64,000 nt of DNA from Rheum nobile (GCA_027886185.1 WOAB01000895.1:248001-312000), one strand, 5' to 3'; numbered from the stretch's first letter, positions 10,723 through 22,825 are shown. Numbers and translations: made by a program. The notes: generated from the sequence alone by a model not told the origin.

Positions 10723-12807
10723 ATCGATAGATCCAAATTCAATATAATTTGCTCTTCATCTTTCATGATTTCGGACTCATTCTCATGCTCTTCCCCCTTT
10801 CTTAGATTGAATTTGGGGCTCAATCGAAACCGACTTGAAATAACACCAAGCTCCAGACTCCAATTTTCGCTCTGAGAAACGGAATGGATTACCAATATCC
10901 TTGATATTTCGCTCTAATAAGAACACCAACTTTGGAGAATTTTGCAACAACAACTCGCCTGAAACTCTATTGCACAATCCCCAATTTGTAGCCCCTCACA
11001 ATTCCCAATTTGAGAATCCTTAAATCGCTCAGATTCAGTGAAAAATCGACGCATGCATCGGAAGAGATCATTCTAGAGAATGATAAGGAGATCAAGGGAC
11101 GTGAAAAAAGCATTTCTTTGTAAGGGAAATCATAAGAGGTGAGTGAAATGCTTCGTCAAATCTCTATCTCAGATGTTTTTGAGATGCTTCCAAAGATTGA
11201 GTATTTGATTGAGAGTCTAAGGGATTCCGAGCCTGTTAATAGTAATTGAGTTGGTGAGAAGGATGACAATGGCGTGTGACTGAGCCGAAGTGTTGGTCGG
11301 CGTCAATGGTATTGCTGGTTCTCGCAAGTGTTGAAATGAGGGATTTGAAGGTTGAAGAATGGGAAGGCAATTGGGTGAAGTTTTATTTATTTTTATTTTT
11401 TTTAAAAGGAAGGGCAATCTAGTCTTTTCACACATTTTTTTATGTTGAACATAACTGATTTCGCTCGGAATGGTTCATCGCTCATGAAATGACTTTATTG
11501 GGTGATTTAGAATAATTTTATCTATAACGAATGTTTTCATTATAAATCGCGTATATAATGGGTAATTTTTGATAATTTTCCCTTTGTGTTCCTAAGTGTC
11601 TTCTATGAATAAAAAAACAAGTCACAACGTTACAACGGTGGAGGCCTAAGTGCCCTCTACGGCCTAACTTAAGTCATTACAATATAAGAGGAAAAAATCG
11701 AACTCATGAGCACGATGTCATATATATATATATGTTGAATGGTCCAAATTTCTTGTTCTCTAAATTTATTTCACAATTATTATGTTAATTGATCATATTT
11801 TTGTATTATCACTATAAATAATAAAACTAAAGTTTTTTTTTATTACAACAAACTCTAGGACTCATCTAAACAGATGACAATCCTAAATCATCCGAGTGGA
11901 TAATTTTTATAAACTAATGTTTAATTTGAAGATAAATCAACAATCACACACGAAATGAAATACGTTCTCTTTTTATTTTTAACAATTACAACCGGTTTGA
12001 TTCGTTTGGCTATCAACCATTAATTATACTCACTTTTGTGATTACTTCTACACACTAAAACCAATAGAGTATTGACTTTGAAATGTGAAACGGGTCTTCT
12101 TTTCTTTACTTTCTCCTAGTTAAATCAAACAATTTTTTCAGGGTAAACAAATCAGAGAATTTATTTGTCCAAATAGCTACCGGCACTATGGACAAAGATA
12201 TTTAGGTTGTTAGTGAATTGAATTGACTACAGAAATTAATTTCTGGATATCTTCCCCTCATATCTAGCTAGTGGTGATCCTTTACATTAATTGGTGTATC
12301 ACTTCATGAAACACAAATTCAATTAGATGGCATTTGATACTTTATAAAGCTCTAAGAAAACATTTATTTCATTATATGAATTGTGGTTTAACTATAAGAT
12401 TGGGAATATTGTTTGGGTTTTAAATAATTAGGATTACTTTAAGCTTTTCTGTAGGATTTTTTAATTCGGATAATAAGCTCTTAAAACAAGAATCTTAATA
12501 TATATCTTTAGGCATGAGTGAGAAAGGTTGTACTTACAAATTACAATTGTGGTGCACAAAGTGATACGCTTATGGTATTTCTGTTTGTAATAGTTGAAGT
12601 GTCGGTTTGAATTTAAAAGCTTGTTGAAGTTTACAAAATAGAAAAAGTGTAGTTCAAGTATGACAAACAAATAAGGTTATGCTTGTACATAATTAGCCTT
12701 AATACATTTGAGTAGCATACAACTCTTTTTACAATGAAAGTGAAGGGCAATTTGAACTTTTGGATAAATAAATTCCATAAACTGGAAAGAAATTGGGATG
12801 TAGCCTT
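10723..12807. other. AT-rich intergenic stretch, no gene recognised
   Basis: Only short open frames with no recognisable domain. There are simple AT runs (about 11729-11744) and low GC throughout. I see no promoter, RNA gene or transposon terminus that I can support. Confidence 0.6.
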
Positions 12808-13088
12808 TTATTTTAAGGCGAAATTGCAAAAAAATACCAACTTTTGAAAGGTCATTTGCAAAAATACCAGATTTTGAAAAGTATTGTAAAACTACCATAA
12901 AGCTGCAAAATTTTTTAAAACAAAAAAGATAAAATCATATTTTTATTTACCTTTTCTTTTGTAAAAATTATATTTTTAACAACTGCTAATTACTTCTTAA
13001 CAATTGATAACATGTCTGTGCTTCTCCACGGACAAATGCAAAACCCTAGCTCGAGACCTCGCCTAAATCGCTGCCCCAAATTCGATTC

Positions 13089-13660
13089 TTGACCACACTC
13101 ACTACAATTCCAATCGAAAATCTATCCTCTAATTTGGGCGAATTCCAATGGAAAATCTATCCGTCGTCGGCAACGTTGCAGGGGTGGTCGATGAGCAGCA
13201 GCACGGTGCAAGTGGGGCCGACGGGGTCGAAGAAGACGATCCAATGCGGGTTGCGGGACCTGAGGGACCGCATAGGGTCAGTGAAGAACACCCAGAAGAT
13301 CATAGAGGCGATGAAGCTGGTGGCGGCGGCGACAAAGGTGCGTCGGGCGCAAGAAGCGGTGGTGAACGGCAAGCCGTTCTCGGAGACGCTGGTGGAGGTG
13401 CTGTACAACATCAACGAGCAGCTGCAGACGGAAGACGTGGATGCGCCCCTGACGAAGAACCGTCCGGTGAAGAAGGTGGCCCTGCGTGGACGCCGCGGAG
13501 GACGAGTTCTTCAGGCTCACCACCAAGGAAGGGAAGCTGACGGTGGAGAGGGACACAGTGAGGACAACAACCCCCAATTTCTCGCCCATACTGGAGTTCG
13601 AGCAGGAAAGATTGTCCCCATTGGAATGCATCAAATCCAAACAGATATAATCTAGCTTTG
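13089..13660 (+). pseudogene. atpC1: Captured chloroplast ATP synthase gamma-subunit fragment, internally deleted
   Basis: From about 13228 the translation reads CGLRDLRDRIGSVKNTQ, then IEAMKLVAAATKVRRAQ and VNGKPFSETLVEVLYNIN up to VKKVAL. This is the N-terminal helix region of the plastid F1 gamma subunit, which rotates within the ATP synthase. At about 13485 the match jumps, in another frame, to DAAEDEFFRLTTKEGKL and then TTTPNFSPILEFEQ, which is C-terminal gamma sequence. Some 130-140 codons between are missing, including the GDRGLCGGFN region and probably the regulatory cysteines. There is also an extra Thr in VAAATKV. GC is far higher than in the surroundings. It is a captured non-functional copy; the sense ORF is out of frame after the junction. 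Confidence 0.85.
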
Positions 13661-13734
13661 AATGTCCTGCTTTTGTTTTGATCTAGTCATGGATACACAG
13701 TTAATTTGCTAAAATCGAACGAGCGAATTCATCC

Positions 13735-14085
13735 ATGGAGAATGGAAACGGTTTGAGATCGTGGTGGGACAGATTAGAGCACCCGTCCGAATCCGAATAC
13801 AAATCACTGTATCGGAATTTCGTTGGTTACACCACAGAAGAAGAAGACCGCGGCGGCGGCTTCTTCATCTTCCAGAAAGCTTCATTGACGGCAGCAGAAT
13901 CGGTCAGGAGCAGCTCTACTACTACTACTAGAGCCGATGAGGAGGAGGACGATGTTGCTACTTGCAAGTACTGCTTGAAAAGGAGGAGGCGGCCGACAAG
14001 TGCGTTTGATCGTCATCGGAATCCGCTTCTCAGAGACGCAGAAGAGAAGGACGACAAAGAGGACGAGGAGGCCCAATTTATGTAG
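13735..14085 (+). CDS. Hypothetical 116-aa ORF, probable captured fragment
   Basis: Starts ATGGAGAATGGAAACGG and stops before an AT-rich tail. The product is basic and acidic by turns, with a Ser/Thr-rich run, DEEEDD, a C-x2-C pair (CKYCLKRRRRP) and an acidic C-terminus. Codon use and GC content are gene-like and match the adjacent atpC fragment rather than the AT-rich repeats that follow. I do not recognise the family. It may be a captured 5' exon. Confidence 0.4.
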   Translation: MENGNGLRSWWDRLEHPSESEYKSLYRNFVGYTTEEEDRGGGFFIFQKASLTAAESVRSSSTTTTRADEEEDDVATCKYCLKRRRRPTSAFDRHRNPLLRDAEEKDDKEDEEAQFM

Positions 14086-15272
14086 TTCTGACCTCCTTCT
14101 TTGTACGTTTTTCTCTTGTTAGAATTATTCAAGATTGCCCAATTTTAAGATAAAGATTAGTTAGCAAGTGACTTAGCGTTATTTTGGTGCTTAATTAAAT
14201 AATGTATGGGTTTGAGATTTTTTTATTCTTTTGTGGCTTGGTTACGGAGGAGATTTGAAAAGTGATCCAACCAGTCATGCATAGTTCTCCAGCATATGAA
14301 AATGGTGGATTTTCACCATCTGTTGTACATTGAGTATCAAGAACAGAGCCACTGATATTGTGTCATTTTGTGTAGCCACTCATTTCCTGCAAATTGCTAC
14401 TACAATACAAGGAGTGTGTAGTGCAGGTTGAATTATTGCTAGAACATGCTTGCCGCCAGCAAGTATCAATTCGCTCTATCACTAGCAAGTACCAGAAAGC
14501 ACCAACAAGCTGCAAAATATGCATTCAGCAAACCAAAATATTACACTAGGATCAAAGCACTTTGTCAATACTGAATGTTTGCTTTAAATTTAAAGTTAAT
14601 ATAACAGAGTAATGACCTGATAACGTACAAATATGGCCTGATAAAGTGAATATTGCTCTGAAATTTGAAATTGATCAACATTTGAAATTTTGTGATATAA
14701 CAAAGCATTGACCTGACTTCGTATAAATGTGACATGACTTCGTTTAAGTGTGGCCTGACAAAGTACATAATGCTCTGTTATGTAACAAAATTTACGAAAA
14801 TGAAGTTTTAAATGTTAGTCCATTTTAAATGTCAGAGCAATATTCATTTTATCAGACCACATTTATACTGAGGCACTAAAGAATGTACAAGAAAGTGTAA
14901 TATATAAGAAGGTTGATTTAGCAATTCGAATCTTTTAGAAAAGCATCGGAAACAGACGAAACATAGCACACAGAATCAGTTGCTAACACACTGCAAATTC
15001 AAAATCTAGGAAAAGTCTTGATGAAATAACGTTCATGGCTGTTTTGACTGCGTGTAGCCACGCAGTGAGGAGGAAGAGATTATTGAGGCTTGAAATTTTC
15101 AGTTTGGTAGCAAGATCATCTAGATGATATGGCCTGATAAAGTCAATATTGGTCTGAAATTTGAAACTGACTAAATTTAAAACTTCATTTTCGTAAATGT
15201 TAGCCGATTTCAAATTTCAGAGCAATATTCACTTTAAAGTCAATATAACAGAGTAATGACCTGACTATGAAC

Positions 15273-15403
15273 AAATGTTGGCAGAACTTCAGAAAAGGGT
15301 CCAAGGATGAAGTTAAGAAGATTAGGGATGAGAACAAGACCTTGAGTAAAGTTAATTTATGTTCTGTTGCGTTGAAAAAGTATATGCACGAAGAAATCCT
15401 AAA
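15273..15403 (+). repeat. Segment shared by Pack-MULE A and B, possible coiled-coil gene fragment
   Basis: This about 130-bp stretch (ATGTTGGCAGAACTTCAG onward) is nearly identical to 24343-24470 in element B. One frame reads LAELQKRVQG and another IRDENKTLS...ALKK, with leucine/lysine spacing like a short plant coiled coil. Stops break both. It may be an old capture shared by the family before A and B diverged; the gene of origin is not recognised. Confidence 0.5.
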
Positions 15404-16444
15404 CTTAAAACTGCCTAACATTTAAAACTTCATTTTCGTAAATTTTGTTACATAACAGATCATTATGTACTTTATCAGTCCACATTTATACGAAGTCAGG
15501 CCACAATTAGACGAAGTTAAGTCAATGCTCTGTTATATCACAAAATTTCAAATGTTAGCGTAATTCAAATTTCAGAGTAATATTCTCTTTATCAGGTCAT
15601 ATTTGTACGTAGTCAGATAAATATTCTGTTATATTAATTTTAAATTTGAAACAAACGTTGGTTGGTTTCGTAATGCAAATTTAAATGTATCTTTGCTTGA
15701 TCTTTTGTCTTGGAAAATTACTTAAAAGCATAATAGCTCAAAAGGAAGAGCAATGTGTTTGTTGCACATGATGTGGGTTCGAATCCCATATAGGTTGATG
15801 AAAATTTCTGTAAAATGAAACCTCCTAACATGATGTTTGTAAAGATTATATCATCTACTATATCTTAAATAGGGTCATTTATTGAAAAAGTGAATATTGT
15901 TCTGAAATATGAAATCTCCTAACATTTGAAATTTCATTTTTTATAAATTTTGTGATATAACACATCATTGACCTGACCTGGTAGAAATGTGATTTGATAA
16001 AGTGAATATTGCTCTGACATTTAAAACCGCTTAACATTTAAAACTTCATTTTCGTAAATTTTGTTACATAACAGAGCATTATGTACTTTATCAGACCACA
16101 TTTATACGAAGTCATGAGAAAAACTCAGCAAATCGAACTGAGAGAAACGACTCATGACGGTTATAAAGCAGCTAGCCATAACAATCTGTTGCATATTGCA
16201 CTTGTGGGAGTCAACAACCAGATGAGTCTGCATCAGGACAAGTATTGTGATTCACCATTTCTAGTTTTGCTGCAAGGGTCATACTTATATAGTGGCCTAT
16301 TGCCTCTAATGTTTATACTGCATTAGTTCACTATGAATCTATGATGATTGGAAAAAGAAAGAAAGCTACAAGGGTCATTGAGAAGCAAAACTCATACAGT
16401 TTACTTTATCAGACCACATTTATACTTTATCAGGCCACATTTGT

Positions 16445-16790
16445 ACGTTGTCAGGTCATTACTATCTTCGGAGATGTGCCCCTAGACTCCGTGAACTATC
16501 TTTGGAGAAACCTTGCAGTGCCACAAACCCAACAACACTTCCCTTGCTACATGGGGTTGTCGTTTTACCCCACACATTCGAAGAGGGGTCTGTAAATTTG
16601 AGGGTGATCTTACAACAACTTTCTCCAGATGGAAGACTCAAGGCCTTCAACTAAGCAGGTTTCAACTGCATTTAACTTTCCCTTCATTGACAACCATGGA
16701 CCCCTTTCGTGTGATTGACATTTTTCTATATACTCTTGATGACCCTGTAAACCCAAATAAAGCCAGTTAATAGGTAATCATAATAAACAA
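16445..16790 (+). other. Unrecognised gene-like segment in Pack-MULE A
   Basis: Between 96-bp repeat blocks lies a higher-GC stretch with overlapping ORFs (for example LRRCAPRLRELSLEK..., 16448-16654). The composition looks genic and unlike the flanking repeats, suggesting another captured fragment. No family is recognised, and no frame is clearly preferred. Confidence 0.3.
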
Positions 16791-19155
16791 AATACAATTA
16801 GGTCGTATCTTTGCAACTAGCTATCAGAAATTCGGTATTTTTTCCATTACGCCTAGTTTGAATAGATTTTCTGACTATTTCTTAGCTTTTAATTGGTCAA
16901 TTTTACATGTTTTAAAATTTTAAATATAGGGGGTTTGGGTGTTTGGTCAATTTTGCATGTTTGGAAATTTTAAATATAGTTTACTTTATCAGACCATATT
17001 TGTACTTTATCAGGTCACATTTATACGATGTCAGGTCAATGCTCTGTTATATCATAAAATTTCAAATGTTAGCCAATTTCAAATTTTAGAGCAATATTCA
17101 CTTTATTAGGCCATATTTATATGTTGTCAGATCATTACTCTGTTATATATGTAGCCAATATCTTCTAGTTACATATGTGCAGAATCAATATACTACAATC
17201 CGAGTTACTCCACTACATATACTTGTCCTTGTTCATTATTTGCCAAAGAACATGCCTAACTGTGAACCATGTGAATTTGAGTAAATGATCAGAGCATCTT
17301 AATTAGTTGAGATGCTTTTCCAAAAAAAAAGAGATTTTTTAGTAGAGATGATTTATCATTTTTTATTCTACAAACTATTGGTCTTGTTACTCCCATTTAG
17401 AATCCCCTCCCCACACAAACACTTGTTCAACCAATCCTCAACGACTTTAATACTAAATTCACGATAATTCAATGGGAAATACAATTACACTGATGTAATA
17501 AGCCCTAAATGAAGGGGGAAAAGAAAAAAAAGAACCCAAATCATGCCTTAGAGCTGTTTGTTGTATACTACTCTCCTTAAATGCAAGGCTCACGATCAGA
17601 AATCCTTCTATGAATATTATATGTTTTCTTCTTTGAGTGGCAATCATGGAGGAAGAAAATCTATAATGCAACATACGAAACAACTGAAAGAGTCATTGCT
17701 CTGTGATATAACAACTTTCTGAGCATTATGTAATATCTTATTCTACGGTGTCCCATTTTACCAAAAAAATAATCCCATATGTGGCTCTAAAATCTTATAT
17801 ATTGACTTGAAAATAGTTGGTCGATTAGTAAACTGTATGAGTTTTTCTTCTCAAAGCAAATACCATATTATAGTAAAGATTATTTTCCTAGCTAATGCAC
17901 TTGCCAACTTGGATATACCTGTAATATGGCATGATTATTTAGTCATCCAACTCTTTGAATTTAGGAAAATGATCCCATTGACGATAAATTGAGTGAGCTA
18001 ACCTCTCTTTGATTGGGCCACAAAGCTTGTAATAGTTTGTTAAGATTATATCATCTACTATATCTTAAATAGGGTCATTTAATGATAAAGTGAATATTAT
18101 TCTGAAATATGAAACCTCCTAACATTTGAAATTTCATTTCTATAAATTTTGTGATATAACACATCATTGACCCGACTTGGTATAAATGTGGTCTGATAAA
18201 GTAAATATTGCTCTGACATTTAAAATCGCCTAACATTTAAAACTTCATTTTCGTAAATTTTGTTACATAACAGAGCATTATGTACTTTATCATACCACAT
18301 TTATACGAAGTCAGACCACATTTATACGAAGTCAGGTCAATGCTCTATTATATCACAAAATTTCAAATGTTAGCCGATTTCAAATTCAGAACAATATTCA
18401 CTTTGTCAGACCACATTTGTATGTAGTCAGGTCATTACTCTGTTATATTAGCTTTAAGCAGAACCACTTTTATACCAGAACCTGCCTAGTTAAGAATGAT
18501 ATTGTATTTTGCGAGTCTAGACATCAAAAAGCCATATAACACAAACTCAAAAGAAAACCCCTATTATTCAGCGAGATTTCCATACTATAGTAATGGAATT
18601 GAATAGATGATAGCAATATACCTCACTCTTGGCAACATCATGAAGTGAACAAGAACCATCATCATGAACTAAAAGAACCATTTGAAACCGGCTAACATTT
18701 GAAACTTCATTTATGTAAATTTTGTGACCTGACTTCGTATAAATGTGGCCTGATAAAGTACATAATGTTCTGAAATGTGAAACCTCCTGACATTTGAAAC
18801 ATCATACAGTTTACTAGTCGACCGAGTATGATGTTATGTACTTTATCAGGCCACGTTTATACGAAGTCAGGCCACATTTATACGAAGTCAGGTCAATGCT
18901 TTGTTATATCACAAAATTTCAAATGTTAGCCGATTTAAAATTTTAGAGCAATAATTACTTTATCAGGCCACATTTATACAAAGTCAGGTCAATGCTCTTG
19001 TGGGTTGAAAGACAAATAATCTTATGATCGAGCTGATTTTGAATCTTTCCATACCTATAATTTTACACCAAAATTTCCCCCAAAATTGTTCGTTTTCTTA
19101 TTTTAAACCGAGTATGCTGTAATTTTACACCAAAATTATTTCCATACCTATAATT

Positions 19156-19566
19156 TTACACTAAAATTCTCTTCAGCCTCCTGTCCATCAAATGCTCATC
19201 GGCTTCAGTTGTTGTTTCTCCTTTCAATGCATCAGAAAATGAGTTTGAGCTTGCTTGTGAGTGCAAAGAACAAGATCTGATCATCTCATTTCTCTTATTG
19301 CCACTATCACACAAATCCTTGGAGTTGGACAAGGGTTTTACCAGCTCATCTAGCCTTATGATCTGCTCCCAGTATGAACTAAAATTGACACTCTTCACAT
19401 GACCATGATCCTGATCCTTCATCTCTGGCAACAACTTTACACTACTCTCACCGGACACTTGGCAATCAGCAGGCGGTTCCTCCCCGTATTTGAAGAAGTT
19501 TGTAGGAAGTGAACACCCTCTTTTGACATCATTGCAACCAGTTACTCTATTTCTTCTCAAGAGCAT
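19156..19566 (-). CDS. Hypothetical exon-like ORF (136 aa) in Pack-MULE A
   Basis: A single open frame on minus with gene-like composition: SVNFSSYWEQIIRLDELV and a Ser/Asn-rich stretch, ending RRLKRILV. The last motif runs to a stop beside AT-rich sequence. It lies downstream on the same strand as the katanin-like exons (20290-20600), so it could be a later exon of a chimeric transcript or an independent capture. I do not recognise the family. Confidence 0.4.
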   Translation of the reverse strand: MLLRRNRVTGCNDVKRGCSLPTNFFKYGEEPPADCQVSGESSVKLLPEMKDQDHGHVKSVNFSSYWEQIIRLDELVKPLSNSKDLCDSGNKRNEMIRSCSLHSQASSNSFSDALKGETTTEADEHLMDRRLKRILV

Positions 19567-20289
19567 TTCATTGACATCATTGCAACTGTTATACCTGATA
19601 GTCCACTTCTATATACCATCTTTACCATTCTAAAAACAATTCCACGTATTAGCTTTCCCTTCAAACAACCTATTCATCTATTTATTTTCTAAATATGTTT
19701 ATTTCTTAGCCATCAAGTGCTATAAAACATATAAAAATTCCTCGTATAATATCAGTATAGCAATGTTGGACTTCATCTAAAGGGCTTTAAAGGCTCCAAT
19801 GCAGCAAAAATTTCGCCTTTTAACCGACACATTTTGATCTCACGTATTTCATCCTAACACATGCACAAAATTGATATTCTTACTACATATGAAAATTTGG
19901 TAATCATGTCCACTTCATATCTGACACAAATTACTTCAAATATGCAACATCTTTAACCATACCACAAGTCAAACTAAAACACAAACAACAAACTTCCACC
20001 AGCATAAAGTCAGAGAGGTCAAATGAAATTGCATGATGCCAAGCGTAAACACATGCAATTAAGTAAAGCAGATTTATTCAAGCAAATAACTAGATAAATC
20101 CAAATAAAAATCACTATGACCTTGTAGAAGAATACATAAACAACTTTCAGAATATGCAGCAAATTACTTCAAGCAGACAGTGGCAGAAAAAAATCCAGAA
20201 ACTATAGGGTTCGTAGAGCAGCACAAAACAACACCAAAAATTCAACATAATAATAATAACACATGAAAGGGAACAAGAGATCATACAAC

Positions 20290-20810
20290 TGTACATCAGT
20301 TCGGATAGGCAAAGTACCATTAGATTGAACCCCATTAGTGTTTCCCTGTTAAAGAAGAAGACAGTAAGAAACTGAAACAAAAACACAAGAATGAAGGCGA
20401 GAGAATAGCTTTACCTGATTCTGGAACTGCTCATAGATGGCCAATTCAGGTTTTCTAGGCACATGGCCATTACTCCCATTAGCGTCCCCATTCCCATTAG
20501 TGTGAGTACTAGACCCCGAATCCGAATCTTGTGGTTTAGAGTCCCTCTTTCTTCCAAACTTGGCATCATAAAAAAACTTAAAATCCTAGTCAGAGAAGAC
20601 GTCGGCGTGGATGTCGACGGAGAAGACATCGGCGTGGAGTGGAGTGCGAGGGCGAGGGGGCGGCGTTGGTGGGAGAAGGAGGTGCACGCCGGGTCCCGGA
20701 GGGGGCGGGAGAGGAGCTTGTAGTCGTCGATGGAGTGGGGGTCGTCGATGGAGCGGTGGAGGAGGGTGTCCCGGAGTCCGGGGAGGGTTTAGGAGACGAC
20801 GGTTTTGCAA
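20290..20810 (-). pseudogene. Captured katanin p60-like AAA ATPase N-terminal exons (tentative)
   Basis: Minus-strand translation from about 20595 reads DFKFFYDAKFGRKRDS and ends ELAIYEQFQNQ at 20415, followed by a GTAAAG splice donor. A second exon at 20345-20290 starts after a TTTAACAG acceptor (GNTNGVQSNGTLP...). This resembles the N-terminal region of plant katanin-like-2 AAA ATPases, which sever microtubules; the AAA domain itself is absent. A TAG sits just before DFK. Upstream in the same frame (to 20810) a Pro/Arg-rich GC-rich leader (HPPPPLHRR...) looks unrelated, as if from another captured piece. Family assignment is from memory of short motifs and is moderate at best. Confidence 0.45.
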
Positions 20811-21079
20811 AGGTCGGAGGAAGAGGGAAGCAGAGGAGAGACTAGTAAAATTGTGAGATTTGGGATTAATTAGGTTAGATTACTAGGATTAGGATTTTCT
20901 TTTACCTTTTATTTTTAAAAATTTTAATGCTTTATCTGACATTTATATTTAAAAGAAAAGATAAATTAAACCCTTATTAATTGCAAGAATCCAAGAAATC
21001 TGGTAGTTTTGCAATACTTTTTAAAAGATGGGTTTTTTGCAAGTTGCTATTGAAAATCTAGTATTCTTGCCATTGGGCC

Positions 21080-21268
21080 TATTTTTAATCTAGGAGAGAG
21101 GTTCATGTACGACTTTTAGGGTAAAAAATGAAAATAAATATGGATCATTAGATTAAGGAAAAAGATGACTATGATTAGAGGGGTATAACACGGCAGATAA
21201 TTTCATATTTTTTTGCATTTTGTCCTCCTGAACACAATGTATTATTGTACTAAGGTTCATAAATTTTA
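21080..21268. other. Spacer between the two Pack-MULEs
   Basis: 189 bp of AT-rich sequence between the right end of element A and the left end of element B, including their proposed target duplications. No gene or terminus of its own is seen. Confidence 0.6.
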
Positions 21269-21591
21269 GGCGGAATTGCAAAAAATACCAACTTTTCAAA
21301 GGCAACTTGTAAAAATATCAGGTTTTAAAAAGTATAGTAAAAATGCCATAAAGCTGCAAAACTTTTTTTTCAGAAAAAGATAAATGCATATTTTTATTTA
21401 CTTTTTCTTTTGATAAAAAATATAATTTTAACAACTGTTAATTATACTTAATTATTGATAACAGGTTTATTGTTCTTCACAAAACCCTAGCTAGAGACTT
21501 CCCAGATCGCTGCCCCCAATCTCGATTCCGCCTCTCCCTCTCCCTCTTTCTTCTCTCTCTTTTTTTCTTCCCGGCAAAGTTTTCAGTGGAG

Positions 21592-21865
21592 ATGAACCAC
21601 AAGTTTATGCGCGGTTCTCCGGCGACTTTCCTCCCGGATGCCGACATGAATCGGAGCCAGACGGTATTCACGCTCGATGAGATTTTCTTGAACGAGGAGC
21701 CGTCAGCGGCTGCCGGTGGAGCTGAAGAGCGGAAAGGCGATGGCGATCGGCTTTTCATCGTCGGAGAGAACAGCCATAGCGAATTTTCGGCTTCCGATCT
21801 GCGATTTCAGTTTAGAAGCGGGGTTAGCTACTTTGCTCTATGTTCGTGGTATCTTTGATTTCACT
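21592..21865 (+). CDS. Hypothetical ORF, probable captured 5' exon
   Basis: Begins ATGAACCACAAGTTTATGCG after a CT-rich leader and reads MNHKFMRGSPATFLPDADM... with FTLDEIFLNEEPSAAAGG. GC and codon use are genic. It runs into an AT-rich stretch with no clear splice site. Family not recognised. Confidence 0.4.
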
Positions 21866-22004
21866 TTTTTTTCTCTATTGCATGAATTGGAAGGGAACAT
21901 ACTTTTCAATTGGTCCAGAATCGGTCCAAAAGCGGGTTTCACTTTTTTTTGCTCTCTGATGCCTTCAACAATTATAAAGACAGTGTTGTTCTTTCCAATA
22001 CTGA

Positions 22005-22120
22005 GCACATGCCTTCTGAACATCTGGTTAACTCCGCTTTTGGCGAAATCCATGTACAAGAACAACTTCCTGGGAAACCCTGGACTCTATGCTGACATTG
22101 CAGGCTTGTGTGGGCCGTGC
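22005..22120 (+). pseudogene. Captured LRR receptor-like kinase fragment (HAESA/HSL-like)
   Basis: The frame reads LLAKSMYKNNFLGNPGLYADIAGLC. In HAESA-type LRR receptor kinases the end of the ectodomain has a similar AK-x-MY-x-NSFLGNPGLCGD-x-x-GLC motif, with the juxtamembrane Cys pair. Here the first Cys is Tyr. Only about 30-40 codons are present, with no kinase domain. It is joined within a few bases to unrelated sequence (22120-22235, not recognised). Confidence 0.6.
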
Positions 22121-22302
22121 AGGAATGAAGTCGAACCATTTGCTGAAGAAATTGGAGCATGGCTCTGTCATATTCTGAGGCTTGAATTATTCGATCAAGA
22201 TATATGGAGCGATTTCAAAGAACACACGTATATATTGCTTTTATAATACACGTTGTGAAGTGTTGCAACAACATTAGGCATCAACTAACCTCTCACTGAC
22301 AG

Positions 22303-22424
22303 GGGGAGAAAGATGACAAGAAAATTGATGTATGTGCTGATGATCACGAGTACCGCCATTACAATGACATCAAGGATCTACCCCCACATCGTTTGGCTGA
22401 AATTCGTCGCTTCTTTGAAGAATG
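22303..22424 (+). pseudogene. Captured soluble inorganic pyrophosphatase exon
   Basis: Preceded by a CTGACAG acceptor and followed by a GT donor at about 22423. The exon reads GEKDDKKIDVCADDHEYRHY and then KDLPPHRLAEIRRFFEE. This is a well-conserved internal part of plant family I soluble pyrophosphatase, which hydrolyses PPi with Mg2+. A short piece after an ACAG at 22556 (ACAAGGAAGG) resembles the start of the next exon. Catalytic residues in other exons are absent, so this is a fragment. Confidence 0.8.
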
Positions 22425-22825
22425 TATGCTTCATTTACAAGCACTTAAATTGCTTCTGCTGCACATACCATCCAACATGTTATGACTAATTTTTGGGCTA
22501 TTGCTTTGTTTATGTGTTTCTACTCCCATCTTTAATGCTACATTTGGCTCTTTTCAGACAAGGAAGGCTAACTTCATTTCAAGCCACATTTATACAAACA
22601 TATATACGTCACCACCAGGCCTTGTTCGACTCCAAGTAAATCACGTTTTGATTCATTAAATTCAAAATATGACCACACCATCGTCTTCGCCATGCTCAAT
22701 TTACTTAGACCCGCCTCTTGAATCATTTGAAATCATCTCCGAACGATATCGAATCACCTCCGTATCGGCCCGCTTTGTGCATGGAAAACTTGAACTTTTA
22801 AATTATATATAGATCCCTCCCACAT

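Larger units (their letters stand above)
14555..19012. repeat. Dispersed 96-bp repeats of Pack-MULE A, in both orientations
   Basis: Units resembling the tandem array in element B recur at about 14560-14870, 15125-15275, 15415-15640, 15885-16120, 16400-16465, 16975-17150, 18070-18470 and 18685-19010. A typical unit runs CTTTATCAGGCCACATTTAT, then AATGCTCTGTTATATCACAA, then TTTCAAATGTTAGCC. Several blocks place minus-oriented units directly before plus-oriented ones, making fold-backs (for example 18078-18455, centred near 18280). The sequence between blocks (for example 16130-16390, 17160-18020) shows only short unrecognised ORFs. Confidence 0.85.
12817..21079. mobile_element. Pack-MULE A (Mutator-like element carrying host gene fragments)
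   Basis: The left end starts GGCGAAATTGCAAAAAAATACC. The right end, read inverted, starts GGCCCAATGGCAAGAATACT. Over about 100 bp the two ends align as diverged terminal inverted repeats (shared blocks such as AAAGTATTG and AAAACTACCA). The 9-bp flanks TTATTTTAA (12808-12816) and TATTTTTAA (21080-21088) agree at 7 of 9 positions, the target-duplication size of Mutator elements. No transposase is present. Inside are an atpC-like fragment, a katanin-like fragment, unknown exons and many copies of a 96-bp repeat. Element B next door has related ends. Confidence 0.75.

Noticed and set aside
20411..20856. Overlapping plus-strand ORFs (86, 81 and 68 aa) over the katanin-like exon
   Set aside because: Shadows of the GC-rich minus-strand sequence; the minus strand has the splice sites and motif matches.
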